Origin: Alistipes finegoldii DSM 17242
GTDB taxonomy: Bacteria; Bacteroidota; Bacteroidia; Bacteroidales; Rikenellaceae
Assembly (NCBI RefSeq): GCF_000265365.1
Contig: NC_018011.1
Coordinates: 1,984,001 to 2,048,000 of the forward strand
Length of the DNA: 64,000 bases
Reading direction: 5' to 3'
Below the pieces are notes generated by a model. The model worked only from the letters and a program-made list of their open reading frames with translations. It made no database searches and was not told the origin of the DNA. Made by a program: the position numbers and the translations under genes. Positions 16,802 to 26,670 of the stretch are shown in pieces (the first letter of the stretch is position 1; each line of letters begins with the position of its first letter).

Positions 16802-16957
16802 ATGCCTATGGAGGATATTGACAAAAACGAAGTTTCGGACGACGGCATCTCCGATGAAGAAGAACTTCTGCATCGGGAGGTGATTCAGGGTGATGCGGAT
16901 CTTTACTACCTTCACCACTACCTCTCGGAAGTTTTTCGGAATGGGGATAATTTTTAA
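16802..16957 (+). CDS. Small acidic protein (51 aa) downstream of the sigma factor
   Basis: ATG at 16802, TAA at 16955-16957. The product starts MPMEDIDKNEVSDDG and ends SEVFRNGDNF; about a third of residues are Asp or Glu, with a short amphipathic C-terminal part (YYLHHYLSEVF). It lies in the same orientation as the sigma factor and is followed by a good terminator, which supports cotranscription. An anti-sigma or accessory role is conceivable from position only; no family is recognised. Confidence 0.55.
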   Translation: MPMEDIDKNEVSDDGISDEEELLHREVIQGDADLYYLHHYLSEVFRNGDNF

Positions 16958-16976
16958 GGGTTAATTTTTGATGGGG

Positions 16977-17005
16977 AAGGGCGCCGGGAGGCGCCCTTCA
17001 TTTTA
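16977..17005 (+). terminator. Terminator of the sigma factor operon
   Basis: AAGGGCGCC (16977-16985), loop GGGA, GGCGCCCTT (16990-16998), then CATTTTAA. Confidence 0.8.
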
Positions 17006-17050
17006 AGGGATACGGCCCGTTCGCGCATCTCTTTTTTTAATTGGACGATT

Positions 17051-17452
17051 ATGAAATTCAGCAATGTAAGATTATTGGTCAGGGACTATGAAAAGTGCTT
17101 CCGGTTTTATACCGAAAAACTCGGTTTGGAGGCGGCTTTCGATATCGAAGGCTGTTACGGCAGTTTCAAGGTGGCCGAAGGCATCGAGGGGGTGGCGATA
17201 TTTACGTCCGACCTCATGGCGCCGGTCGCCGGGAACGCAGACAAGGAGCTACCGGCCGGCTGCAGGGATAAGATGATGGTATCGTTTGAAGTCGACAATG
17301 TGGACGAAGCCTTCGAAACGCTCTCTGCAAGGGGCGTGGAGTTTGTCAACCGGCCGACCGACATGCCCGGCTGGGGGATGCGGGTCGTGCATCTGAGAGA
17401 CCCCGAAGAAAATCTGATCGAACTTTTTACGCCTTTGGCAGCGAACTTATGA
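17051..17452 (+). CDS. VOC-family (glyoxalase/bleomycin-resistance-like) protein
   Basis: 133 residues with the two beta-alpha-beta-beta-beta modules of the vicinal-oxygen-chelate fold: FSNVRLLVRDYEKCFRFYTEKLGLE at the start and MVSFEVDNVDEAFETLSARGVEF in the second half, ending HLRDPEENLIELFTPL. The His and Glu near the end (VVHLRDPEENLIE) fit metal-ligand positions. The substrate is not predictable. Its stop overlaps the next start by 4 bp (ATGA), so it is translationally coupled to the DUF488 gene. Confidence 0.88.
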   Translation: MKFSNVRLLVRDYEKCFRFYTEKLGLEAAFDIEGCYGSFKVAEGIEGVAIFTSDLMAPVAGNADKELPAGCRDKMMVSFEVDNVDEAFETLSARGVEFVNRPTDMPGWGMRVVHLRDPEENLIELFTPLAANL

Positions 17453-17823
17453 CACGCATACGAATCAAACGCGTTTACGAACCCGCCGCTCCGGACGACG
17501 GCTGCCGCGTGTTGGTCGATAAACTGTGGCCGCGCGGCGTGCGCAAGGATGCGCTGCATTACGACATGTGGGCCAAGGAGATCACGCCCAGCTCCGAACT
17601 GCGCGCATGGTACCACGCCGATCCGCAGACCCGCTGGCCGGAGTTCCGGCGCCGGTATCTCGAAGAGCTGCGCGGCTCGCAGGCCGTGCGGGAGTTTGTC
17701 CGCCGCATCGCCGGAAATGAGACCGTTACGCTGCTGTACGCATCGAAAAATGCGGCCGAGAATCATGCGCTCGTCCTGCAGGAATTTCTCGAACACGCCG
17801 TGACGGAGATCGCGCACGCCTGA
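17449..17823 (+). CDS. DUF488 family protein
   Basis: 124 residues matching the short DUF488 form (YeaO-like): IRIKRVYEPA at the start, then DGCRVLVDKLWPRGVRKDAL (the diagnostic DRLWPRG motif), WAKEITPSSELRAWYHADP, FRRRYLEEL and VTLLYASKN. Biochemistry is unknown for this family. Coupled to the VOC gene by a 4-bp overlap. Confidence 0.9.
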   Translation: MTRIRIKRVYEPAAPDDGCRVLVDKLWPRGVRKDALHYDMWAKEITPSSELRAWYHADPQTRWPEFRRRYLEELRGSQAVREFVRRIAGNETVTLLYASKNAAENHALVLQEFLEHAVTEIAHA

Positions 17824-17940
17824 CCGGCGTGATGGGCGTTTCGCTCCGGCCGTTTGGTTTTGTGTTTTCGGGGCTTGTGCCGTTTCCGGTTGCATCGGTT
17901 TCGCCGCCGGGAGGGGTTGGTGTGCCGTGGTGTGGGAAAG

Positions 17941-17984
17941 GGGAAGCCCCTCTAAGGAGGGGCTTCCCGTGTGAACTTTTTTTT
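17941..17984 (+). terminator. Terminator after VOC-DUF488 pair
   Basis: GGGAAGCCCCTC (17941-17952), loop TAAG, GAGGGGCTTCCC (17957-17968), followed by GTGTGAACTTTTTTTT. Confidence 0.75.
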
Positions 17985-18036
17985 GTGTGGCAGTCGCTGT
18001 TTGGGGACGGCAGAGTTCCCGGTGCGGCGGCGGAGA

Positions 18037-18066
18037 ACAAAAAAAGCCCCTCGGTGCGAGGGGCTT
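18037..18066 (-). terminator. Terminator of the HdeD gene
   Basis: AAGCCCCTC (18044-18052) pairs with GAGGGGCTT (18058-18066). On the minus strand it is followed by TTTTTTG, 36 bp after the HdeD stop. Confidence 0.85.
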
Positions 18067-18101
18067 GTACGGTGAGGCAGACTTGACGGCGTACGGAAAT
18101 A

Positions 18102-18686
18102 TCAGCGGTTGCCGAGACATTGGTGCGCCCGCCGCAGCTGGATCGAAAGCGAACAGGCGGCGATGCCGGCGAAGAGCAGCGAAATGCCGACCCAGATCAC
18201 GACGGCCGTGGTGCCGAATACCAGCGGCTGGAACAGAATCCACAACGAGCAGAGCACCAGCAGGATGCCGCTGAAGACGGTCCAGCCCGATCCGGGAATC
18301 TCCATGGCGTTCATGTCGCCGCCCAGACCGATGGCGCTGAATCCGCGCAGCATGAGCCAGAAACCGAGGAAAATCGGCAGCGTGGCGGCCGAAAGCGCGA
18401 CGTTGAAGATCAGGATGATGCCGAGGATGATTTCGATGATGCCCCCGGCCAGCATCCAGCCGCGGCCCGTGATGAAGTGTTTGTTGGCCGACGAAAGCAC
18501 GACTTCGAGAATGCCCGAAAAGAGCATCAGCCAGCCGAATACGAGCGACATGCCCAGATAACTTTGGGTGGGGTAGACGAATATCAGAATGCCCACGACG
18601 AACAGGGCGATGCCGATGATCAGGAGCAGCCACCAGTAACGTACGGCCCGCTTCGAATTTTCGATCAGTGAGGAAAAATTGTTCAT
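18102..18686 (-). CDS. HdeD-family acid-resistance membrane protein
   Basis: Start ATG at 18684-18686 (MNNFSSLIENSKRAVRYWW); the longer open frame upstream runs through low-complexity sequence and is rejected. 194 residues with six predicted membrane helices in three hairpins (WWLLLIIGIALFVVGILIFVYP, GWLMLFSGILEVVLSS, GWMLAGGIIEIILGIILIFNV and so on), the DUF308/HdeD repeat pattern. It acts in the inner membrane; HdeD is linked to acid tolerance in enterobacteria, while the role in Bacteroidetes is inferred. Confidence 0.9.
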   Translation of the reverse strand: MNNFSSLIENSKRAVRYWWLLLIIGIALFVVGILIFVYPTQSYLGMSLVFGWLMLFSGILEVVLSSANKHFITGRGWMLAGGIIEIILGIILIFNVALSAATLPIFLGFWLMLRGFSAIGLGGDMNAMEIPGSGWTVFSGILLVLCSLWILFQPLVFGTTAVVIWVGISLLFAGIAACSLSIQLRRAHQCLGNR

Positions 18687-18999
18687 AGCATATGGATTTT
18701 CCTCCCTCCGGAGCAAATTGCATACCAGAGCCGGAGCGCTCAGGTCCTGAGTATGCGTGGTAAAGGCCGTTTTTTCCGCGGGTGTCGGATGCGGGTTTCC
18801 GTGGCCGTAGGTCGGCGCCTCACTGCCGCCGCAGATGTTTCGGCAGAGATCGCTTCGGCGAAGATGTTTCGGCGCAGGCCGCTTCGCTTTGCCGTAGGTT
18901 GCTTCAGCGCGGGTTGTTTCGGCGCGGATCGCGGGCTTCCGGCGGAATGAGCCGGCGGAACCGGCATAGCCCCGTTGAAGCCGGACCCTGTCCGATGCG
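18687..18999. other. Intergenic region with degenerate GC-rich repeats (313 bp)
   Basis: Between 18825 and 18935 there are several spaced copies of GTTTCGGC(G/A) and GCTTCGGC-like words in imperfect 20-30 bp periodicity. Open frames here exist on both strands but are repetitive and Arg/Ala-rich, so I call no gene. Confidence 0.45.
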
Positions 19000-20124
19000 C
19001 TATAATCCCGTCGGATCGTCGGCCTGCGCACGCTCCGGTTGCGGAGTTTCCAGCGGAACCACCTCGCCGATTTCGGGCCGCAGGAGGTGCAGCGCGGTGT
19101 CCGCGGCCAATGCCGCCTCGGTCGCCAGCGGCTCGTCCCAGCGGTGCTTGGCAAGGGCGTATTTCGAGTGGTGGACGGTCATGATCCGCCTTGCACCCAA
19201 CTCTTTTGCGGCTTTGGCCAGTTGGTCGGGCATCGTGTGGATGTATTTCCACGCTTCGTCGTACTGGCCGTTTTCGAGAACGGCGAGGTCTATGTCCGGA
19301 AACTCTTCTCCGATCTCGGCGAAATGACATCCGTATCCGCCGTCGCCGCCCATGTAGATTTTCCGCGCGGGCGTTTGCAGCAGGAACGATCCCCACAACG
19401 TCTGATTGGACGACCGCCCGCGGCCGGAGAAGTGGCGCGAGGGGAGACAGCGGACGGTGAATCCGTCGCCGAGCGTCTGTTGTTCGTGCCAGTCCAGCTC
19501 GACGATCTTCGCCGGGTCGAAGCCCCAGTACTCGAAGTGCTCGCCCACGCCCAGCGGACAGATGACCGTGCCGATGCGCTCTTTCAGCTCGCGGACCGTG
19601 CGGTAGTCGAGATGATCCCAGTGGTCGTGCGTGACGATGAGGTAGTCGATGTCGGGCATCTCTTCGGGGCGGTAGATGTCGGTGCCTTTGAACGGACGGT
19701 TGAGCATCGAGAGCGGCGCCGCGTTGCGGAAAACCGGATCGACGAGCGTCCGGCGCCCTTCGGCCTGAATCAGCTGGGACGAGTGCCCGAACCAGACCAG
19801 CAGGTTGCTTTTGGGATCGAGCGCCCGCAGGTCGGTGCGGATCGCCGGCACCGCATCGTGGGGACGCAGTCCCTCGCGCTTGCGGAAGAGGAATTCCAAT
19901 ATGCCGCGCAACCGGCTCTTGTCGCCCGTCATCATCGGACCGGCTTCCTGATTGCGGAACCGGCCGTCGCGGTAGTTCGGCGACTGCCGGATGCGTTCGA
20001 GCCGTTCGCCTTGGGGCAGACGCCCGAAGCTCGGCAGACGGACGATGACGAATGCGGCGGCCAGCGTCGCGAGCAGGATGCTTGAGAGTATTATCATTTT
20101 GCCTCTTTTTTGCTTGCCCGACAT
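19000..20124 (-). CDS. MBL-fold metallo-hydrolase, NAPE-PLD/UlaG-like, membrane anchored
   Basis: 374 residues. An N-terminal helix (about 10-26, IILSSILLATLAAAFVIV) should anchor it to the membrane. The metallo-beta-lactamase motif THDHWDHLD (about residues 165-173) gives the HxHxDH metal site; downstream His in CLPSRHFSGRG, Asp in IYMGGDGGYG and His in MTVHHSKYAL complete it. The WFGHSSQLI and DPVF elements are typical of the NAPE-PLD/UlaG-like branch, which hydrolyses phosphodiesters or lactones. The exact substrate is unknown. Confidence 0.88.
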   Translation of the reverse strand: MSGKQKRGKMIILSSILLATLAAAFVIVRLPSFGRLPQGERLERIRQSPNYRDGRFRNQEAGPMMTGDKSRLRGILEFLFRKREGLRPHDAVPAIRTDLRALDPKSNLLVWFGHSSQLIQAEGRRTLVDPVFRNAAPLSMLNRPFKGTDIYRPEEMPDIDYLIVTHDHWDHLDYRTVRELKERIGTVICPLGVGEHFEYWGFDPAKIVELDWHEQQTLGDGFTVRCLPSRHFSGRGRSSNQTLWGSFLLQTPARKIYMGGDGGYGCHFAEIGEEFPDIDLAVLENGQYDEAWKYIHTMPDQLAKAAKELGARRIMTVHHSKYALAKHRWDEPLATEAALAADTALHLLRPEIGEVVPLETPQPERAQADDPTGL

Positions 20125-20146
20125 GATTTTTCAGGTTTGTATAGTG

Positions 20147-20154
20147 CAAATATA
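20147..20154 (-). promoter_or_regulatory. -7 box (TATATTTG) for the MBL hydrolase
   Basis: Minus-strand TATATTTG, 22 bp upstream of the start codon; no clear -33 element. Confidence 0.55.
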
Positions 20155-20343
20155 CCGTTTCTTCCGAGACGGTGCGTATACGGATTACGGTTCGGGCTAC
20201 CATTATTCCGGAAATGTCTCCGGCAGCGGCCGCCGATAGGTTGTTCCGGGCTGTTTTGACCGACGATTCGGCTGATTTGTTCTATTTATTATGATATAAT
20301 GCCAAAGTTTTATATTTTTATGACGGATTGTTTCTGCAATGTG

Positions 20344-23300
20344 ATGCCTTATACGTCTTACTCTGAAAAATTACCGGGACCCGGTTGCCGGATTTTATTC
20401 CGCACTCTGGTCTTGACGTTCTGTTTGTGCCTGCTCTCCGGATTCGAAGTCCGGGCGCAGTCCGCGCAACGGAAGTTCGTGGTCCGGGGCCACGTTACCG
20501 ACCAGACGGGGGCGACTCTTGTCGGGGTTACCGTCGTGGAACACGGGACTTCGAACGGCGTGGCGACCCTCTCCGGAGGCGAATTCTCCATCAGCGTCGC
20601 TCCCGGCGCCGTGCTCGACGTCTCGTGCGTGGGCTATGTGCCCCGCAGTGTCCCGACCGAAAACCGCACCGGGTTGGACATCACGCTGGAGGAGGACGTG
20701 AAAGTTATCGCCGACGTGATCGTGACGGCTCTGGGACTGGAACGCAACTATGCCGACCTGACCTATTCGGCCGACAAGATCAAGGGAACGCAGCTCACGA
20801 ACGTCAAGTCTTCGAACATGATTCTCTCGCTCGCGGGCAAGTCGGCCGGCGTGCAGGTGAACGAAAGCTCTTCGGGCGCGGGCGCCTCCTCCAAGGTCAG
20901 CATCCGCGGCGTCCGCTCGGTGGCCAGCGACAATCAGCCGCTGTACGTGGTCGACGGCATGCCGATTCTCAACTCCTCGCCTGAGCAGGTCTATACGGCC
21001 ATCGGGGGTGTCGCCGATGCGGGCAACCGCGACGGCGGCGACGGCATCTCGAACCTCAATGCCGAGGACATCGAGAGCGTCTCGATCCTCAAGGGTGCTC
21101 CGGCGGCCGCGCTGTACGGCAGTCAGGCCGCCAACGGCGTGATCCTGATCACGATCAAGAAGGGCAGCGCCGCGAAACGGCAGCCCGTGACCTTCACTTC
21201 GAACCTTACGTTCCAAAGCCCTTTCCGCCTGCCGGACTTCCAGAACCGTTACGGGGTGAGCGGCGTCGTCGAAAGCTGGGGAGCTCGCGCCGCGATGAAG
21301 GCATACGACAACGCCGGGGATTTTTTCCGGACGGGCGCGTTACGGCGATGAACTCGCTGTCGGTCTCTTCGGGCACCGAGCAGATGCAGACCTACTTCTC
21401 CTACGCCAATACCGCCGAGCGCGGAATCACGGGCTCGAACCGCCTGATGCGGCATAACTTCAACCTGCGGGCGACGACCGGGCTGTTCCGGGACCGGATC
21501 AAGCTCGACGGCAACATCAGCTTCATGCGTCAGGTCGTGAAGGACAAACCGGTGCCGGGCGGATTCTACATGAACCCGCTGGTCGGGCTTTACCGTTTTC
21601 CGCGCGGCGTCGATATGACTCCCTACCGCGAGCATTTCGAGGTCTATGACCCGGACCGCAAACTCAGCGTGCAGAAATGGATCGCTCCGAGCGACGATTT
21701 CGAACAGAATCCCTATTGGATCACCAACCGCATCCGCAGCAAGAGCCTGCGCAACCGGGTCATGGCCTCCCTCTCCGCCGACTGGAAGGTGAACGGCTGG
21801 CTGCGCATCCGCGCCCGCGGCAACGTCGACTATATCGACGACAAGGTCCGCCAGAGGTTCTACGCCTCGACGGCTCCGGCGCTGGCCGGGAACAACGGCC
21901 GTTACATCGAAAGCGGTTATTCGGAGACCCTTTTCAACGGCGAGGTGCTGGCCCTCTTTGACAGGCGGTTCACGCCCGACTGGACGTTCAGCGCTACGGT
22001 CGGCGCCTCCCTGAACGACCGCACGGTGAATTCGCTGCGCATCGATTCGAAGACCGCGTCGCTCTATTACCCCAATGTGTTCAACGTGGCCAATATCGTC
22101 ATGAACAGCTCGGCCTACGTCGACGAGCAGATCGACGCCCGCCGCCAGATACAGTCGCTCTTCGCCACGGCTTCGGTCAAATACGCCGAGAGTCTCAACC
22201 TCGAAGTCACGGGGCGCAACGACTGGGCTTCGACGCTGGCCTACACCTCGCACGAGGGCAGCGGGTTTTTCTACTGTTCGTTCGGCGCGTCGTGGGTCGT
22301 CGGCAAGATGTTCAAACTGCCCGAATGGATGTCGTTCGCCAAGGTGCGCCTGACGTGGAGCCGCGTGGGCAACGACATTCCGATGTTCATCACCAACCCG
22401 AAGGCCCACATTACGGCCGGCGGGGGCATCAACGCCGCCGATGCTGCTCCGGGCACCGACCTCAAGCCCGAAATGACCAATGCGCTCGAAGCGGGTTTCG
22501 AATGGCGTTTCTTCGGCGACCGGCTGGGAATCAACGCCACTTACTACAAGACCAACACCCACAACCAGTTCTTCAAGCTGCCGGCCCTGTCGGGCGAAGC
22601 CTATGCTTTCCGGTACGAAAATGCCGGCAACATCGAGAACGAGGGCGTCGAGGTGTCGCTGAGCGCCTATCCGGTTTACGGCAGCGGTCTGACGTGGCAG
22701 TCGGTCGTGAACTTCGCGCATAACAGGAACCGGGTGATAAAACTGCACGACGAACTGCGCGAATATGCCTACGGTCCGTCGAGTTTCTCGTCGTCCTACG
22801 CCATGAAACTGGTCGAGGGCGGGGCGATCGGCGACATCTACGGCCGGGCGTTCGAGCGCGACGCCGACGGGAATATCGTTTACGAAACCGAAGGCGATTA
22901 CGCCGGTCTGCCCCGCACCGCGGGCGACGGCAATACCGTCAAGGTAGGCAATGCGAATCCCGTGTTCGCGCTGTCGTGGAGCAACACCTTCTCTTACAGG
23001 GGCGCGTCGCTGTCGCTGATGCTGGACTGCCGTTACGGGGGCCGGCTGCTGTCGCAGACCATGGCCGACATGGACTCCTACGGCGTCTCGGCCGCAACGG
23101 CCGACGCCCGCGACCGCGGTTACGTGACGCTCGAAGGGCGGCGTATCGACGACGTGAAAGGATTCTACAAGCTGGTCGGAGGACGCGCCGGCGTGACGGA
23201 ATACTACATGTACGACGCCACGAATATCCGGCTGCGCGAATTGGCCGTCTCCTATGCGCTGCCGCAGAAGCTGGTCCGCCGCACGCGGGTGCTGAGCGGC

Positions 23301-23462
23301 GTCACCCTGTCGCTGGTCGCGCGCAACCTCTTCTTCATTTACAACGCCGCGCCGTTCGATCCCGATCTCATCCTTTCGACGGGCAACGATAATCAGGGAA
23401 TCGAAGTGTACGGCATGCCCACCGTGCGCAATACAGGATTTAATATCAAACTGGAATTTTAA
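20344..23462 (+). pseudogene. SusC/RagA-family TonB-dependent transporter, frameshifted
   Basis: The first frame (ATG at 20344, alternative 20299) encodes a signal peptide ending EVRAQ, a CarboxypepD_reg-like domain (GHVTDQTGATLVGVTVVEHG), and a plug domain with VRSVASDNQPLYVVDGMPI and GAPAAALYGSQAANGVILI, ending at a TGA at 21349-21351. The barrel continues in another frame from 21348 (MNSLSVSSGTEQMQTYFSYANT) to 23462. Homologues read FFxTG-x-T-x-xNS without a break; restoring one G near 21339 joins the frames into about 1,039 residues. Either a real one-base deletion or an assembly error. Followed at once by its SusD partner, which is also frameshifted. Substrate would be a glycan or peptide bound at the outer membrane. 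Confidence 0.88.
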
Positions 23463-23464
23463 GC

Positions 23465-25095
23465 ATGAAATGCCGGCATACATATCTTTTCGCGGGACTT
23501 TGTGCGCTGCTTTTCGGCGCGTGCACGGGTAATTTCCGCGACATAAACGACGACCTCTCCGGCATTACCGACGGCGAGCTGGAAGCCGACAACAACGGTT
23601 TGGGATACCGTCTGGGCATTATCCAGCAGGGGGGGGCTATTTCAATTACGATTTCGGCAAGGGCAAGAACTGGCCTTTCCAGCTCACGCAGAATCTCAAT
23701 GCGGACATGTTTTCGGGCTACATGCACGACCCGAAACCCCTGCAGGGCGGGAGCCACAACTCCGACTATAACCTGCAGGACGGCTGGAACAGCGCCATGT
23801 GGCAGTTCACCTACTCTTATGTGATGCCCGAAATCTACCGGCTGGAGCAGACCGCCGCTGAGCTGATGCCGCCCTTCTATGCCATTGCGAAGATACTCAA
23901 GGTGCTGGCCATGCAGCGGGTGACCGACTATTACGGGCCGGTGATTTATACCCATTTCGGCGCGCAGGGCGCCGAATACGTGCCCGACGGCCAGCAGGAG
24001 GTCTACATGCACTTCTTCGACGATCTGGACGAAGCTGTAGAGATTTTGTCGGATTATGTCGCGGAGCGTCCGATGGCCGGCGAATTTGCGAAATTCGACC
24101 TGTTGCTCGACGGTAGCTATGCCGCATGGCTCCGCTTCGCCAACTCGCTGCGCATGCGTCTGGCCGTGCGTCTTGCGTCAGTCGCGCCGGAGAAGGCCCG
24201 CGCGGAGTTCCGCAAGGCGGCTGCCGACCCGTACGGGGTGATCGAGGTCAATACGAACAATGCGGCGGTCAAGACTTCGGGAATCTACTCGAATCCGCTC
24301 GGCGCGATCAACCGGAGCTGGAACGAGGCCGTCATGAACGCTTCGATGGAGTCCGTGCTGACGGGTTTCGGAGACCCGCGTATCGCGAAGTTTTTCGAAC
24401 CCTGCGCCGAGGATCTCGTTATTGCGAATGACGGCGGGGAATCCGTTCCCGTTCCGTTGAAAGGGCAATATCACGGCGTCCGTCAGGGAACCGCCTTTTC
24501 GCATAACTATTACGCCGCCTTTTCGCGGCTTACCGTCGAGCCGACGACCGAAGTCGTGCTGATGTCTGCGGCCGAAGTGTGGTTCCTGCGCGCCGAAGCC
24601 GCCCTGCGGGGGTGGACCGATGAAGACGCCGGAACGTGCTACCGCGCCGGCGTCTTCATATCGTTCGCCCAATGGCAAGTGTCGGGTGCGGAGCAGTATC
24701 TGGAAAGCGACGCTTCCGCGGCCGATTACCGCGACCCGATCGCCCCGGAGAACGATATTGCGGCCCGGTGCCGCGTGTCGCCCCGCTGGGACGAGTCGGC
24801 GGCCGCGGAGATCGGACTCGAACGGATCATTACCCAGAAGTGGATCGCCATGTATCCCGAAGGCTGCGAAGCTTGGGCCGAGCAGCGGCGGACGGGTTAT
24901 CCGCGTCTGTTTCCGGTGCGCTTCAACCATAGCAAGGGCCAGAGCATCGACACCGAGACGATGATCCGCCGCCTGCCCTATCCCGCGACGCTCGAAACCT
25001 CGGACCCCGAACAATACGAAATGCTACTGAAAGAGCTCGGAGGTCCCGATCACGGCGGCACCCGCCTTTGGTGGGACACGGGGCGCAATTTCTGA
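23465..25095 (+). pseudogene. SusD/RagB-family (SusD-like_2) lipoprotein, frameshifted in a G8 tract
   Basis: The N-terminus MKCRHTYLFAGLCALLFGAC is a lipoprotein signal followed by TGNFRDINDDLSGIT, and the frame breaks after LGYRLGIIQQGG at a run of eight G (23629-23636). The other frame continues YFNYDFGKGKNWPFQLTQN and the rest of the protein (SGYMHDPKPLQGGSHNSDYNLQDGWN ... VMPEIYRLEQTAAELMP) to 25095. One more G restores a 543-residue protein. This is the nutrient-binding SusD-like_2 type, the surface lid of the SusC barrel encoded 2 bp upstream. The lesion type suggests slippage, phase variation or sequencing error. Confidence 0.87.
23629..23636 (+). repeat. Poly-G tract (8 G) inside susD coding sequence
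   Basis: Eight consecutive G, exactly where the reading frame of the SusD homologue is lost; nine G would keep the frame. Confidence 0.85.
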
Positions 25096-25120
25096 GACTT
25101 GTCCGTCGGCCGGAAACTGA

Positions 25121-25151
25121 AACACACCGCTTTTGCGGTGTGTTTTTTTTT
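25121..25151 (+). terminator. Terminator of the susCD operon
   Basis: AACACACCGC (25121-25130), loop TTTT, GCGGTGTGTT (25135-25144), then T-run. Confidence 0.9.
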
Positions 25152-25217
25152 GTTGTGTCCGGCGACGTCCGGCTGGTCCGTGTCCGGTGAATCCCGGCGG
25201 CGTTGCCCGGCCGGGGC

Positions 25218-25463
25218 TTAGCCCCGGCTCTCCATGCTGTCTATCGAAGGGTTGACCGCCACGACATCCTGTTCGATCTGCTGCCGGGAGGGGATTCCGT
25301 TTGCGGATGCGGGGGCGATGGGGCCGTCGTCGGAAATGTCGTCCGGCGTGATCTGGGTGCGCGTGGTTTCCTGAGTCTGCTGCGGATCGGCGGAAGGCTG
25401 TCCCACTTGCATTCCGCCCTTGTTTTCCCGCAGAGCTTCCTTGTCGTATGCAGGTCGTTTCAT
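25218..25463 (-). CDS. Small hydrophilic protein (81 aa), unknown
   Basis: From the ATG at 25461-25463 it reads MKRPAYDKEALRENKG and ends NPSIDSMESRG. The middle is Gln/Thr/Pro/Asp-rich (QQTQETTRTQITPDD), with no signal or membrane segment, so probably disordered. It is divergent from the choloylglycine-hydrolase gene. A minus-strand TACCTTTG at 25568-25575 could be its -7 box. The function is unknown. Confidence 0.55.
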   Translation of the reverse strand: MKRPAYDKEALRENKGGMQVGQPSADPQQTQETTRTQITPDDISDDGPIAPASANGIPSRQQIEQDVVAVNPSIDSMESRG

Positions 25464-25596
25464 AATTCGAATTCTTTTTTTGTTCCGCGTGCAAAGGTCA
25501 TACCATAGGGCGGCCCGCTGCCGGATATCGTCTCCGACGGGAATTTGCACGGAATTTGGGGCGGGTGCAAAGGTATTCACCGTAAACCGGACGATT

Positions 25597-26670
25597 ATGA
25601 AAACAAGGAATTTGTTGCTGGGTATGGCCGCTGTCTGCGGCAGTTCCTTTCAGGCGGTCGCCTGCACGGGCATCGCGCTCACGGCTGCTGATGGCAGTTA
25701 TGTGCAGTCGCGCACCATCGAGTGGGCCCGCGGCGTTTTGCAGAGCGAATACGTCGTCATCCCGCGCGGTCAGCGGCTCCGCTCCTTTACACCCTTGGGA
25801 GCCGACGGCATGACCTTCACGGCCAAATACGGCGTCGTGGGGCTGTCCGTGGTGCAGAAGGAGTTCATCGCCGAGGGGATCAACGAAGCGGGGCTGTCGG
25901 CCGGACTCTTCTTCTTTCCGCAATACGGAGGGTATGAACCCTACGAACCGGCGCAGAACGACCGCACGCTCGCCGATCTGCAATTCGTGACGTGGGCGCT
26001 GACGCAATTTTCGACCGTCGATGAGGTCAAAGCCGCCGTCGGAGGCGTGCGCATCGTCGCGTTGGAAAAGACGTCGGTCGTACACTGGCGCATCGGAGAG
26101 CCGTCCGGACGGCAGGTCGTGCTGGAAATCGTAGGCGGAGTGCCGCATTTTTACGAAAACGAGGTCGGCGTGCTCACCAACGCCCCCGGTTTCGAGTGGC
26201 AGCTCACCAACCTGAACAATTACGTGAACCTCTATCCGGGCGACGCCCCCGTCCGCCGGCTGGACGGCGTAACGCTGCGGCCTACGGGCGGCAATTCGGG
26301 GTTTCTCGGCCTTCCGGGCGACGCTACGCCGCCGTCGCGCTTCGTGAGGGCCGCCTTCTACCGCGCCACGGCTCCGCAGCGCGCCACCGGGTTCGAGACC
26401 GTACAGCAATGCCTCCACCTGCTCAACAATTTCGACATTCCCATCGGTATCGAACATCCCGAAGGCGAGTGTCCGGACATTCCGAGCGCCACGCAGTGGA
26501 CCTCGGCTATCGACCTGACCAACCGCCGGATCTATTACAAGACCGCCTACAACAATACGATCCGCTGTATCGACCTCGCGGGGATCGACTTCGGGAAAAC
26601 GGCCTACCAGTCCCATCCGCTGGACCGGAACCGGGAGCAGCCCGTGCAGCAGATCGCTATTCCGGAGTAA
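25597..26670 (+). CDS. Choloylglycine hydrolase family (bile salt hydrolase / penicillin V acylase-like)
   Basis: 357 residues with signal peptide MKTRNLLLGMAAVCGSSFQAVA; cleavage exposes Cys as N-terminal nucleophile (CTGIALTAADGSYVQSRTIEW). The Arg and acidic residue of the Ntn motif are in SRTIEW, and GINEAGLSAGLFFFP and VLTNAPGFEWQLTNLNNY supply the family Asn positions. Ntn hydrolases of this family cleave linear amides such as conjugated bile salts or penicillin V. The periplasmic, signal-peptide form is typical of gut Bacteroidetes; bile salt activity is plausible but not proven by sequence alone. Confidence 0.9.
   Translation: MKTRNLLLGMAAVCGSSFQAVACTGIALTAADGSYVQSRTIEWARGVLQSEYVVIPRGQRLRSFTPLGADGMTFTAKYGVVGLSVVQKEFIAEGINEAGLSAGLFFFPQYGGYEPYEPAQNDRTLADLQFVTWALTQFSTVDEVKAAVGGVRIVALEKTSVVHWRIGEPSGRQVVLEIVGGVPHFYENEVGVLTNAPGFEWQLTNLNNYVNLYPGDAPVRRLDGVTLRPTGGNSGFLGLPGDATPPSRFVRAAFYRATAPQRATGFETVQQCLHLLNNFDIPIGIEHPEGECPDIPSATQWTSAIDLTNRRIYYKTAYNNTIRCIDLAGIDFGKTAYQSHPLDRNREQPVQQIAIPE

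Noticed and set aside
21318..21350. Programmed -1 frameshift in susC
   Set aside because: TTTTTT is nearby, but the joined product at that point does not match the family; the better join needs one extra G near 21339, and no stimulatory structure is evident.
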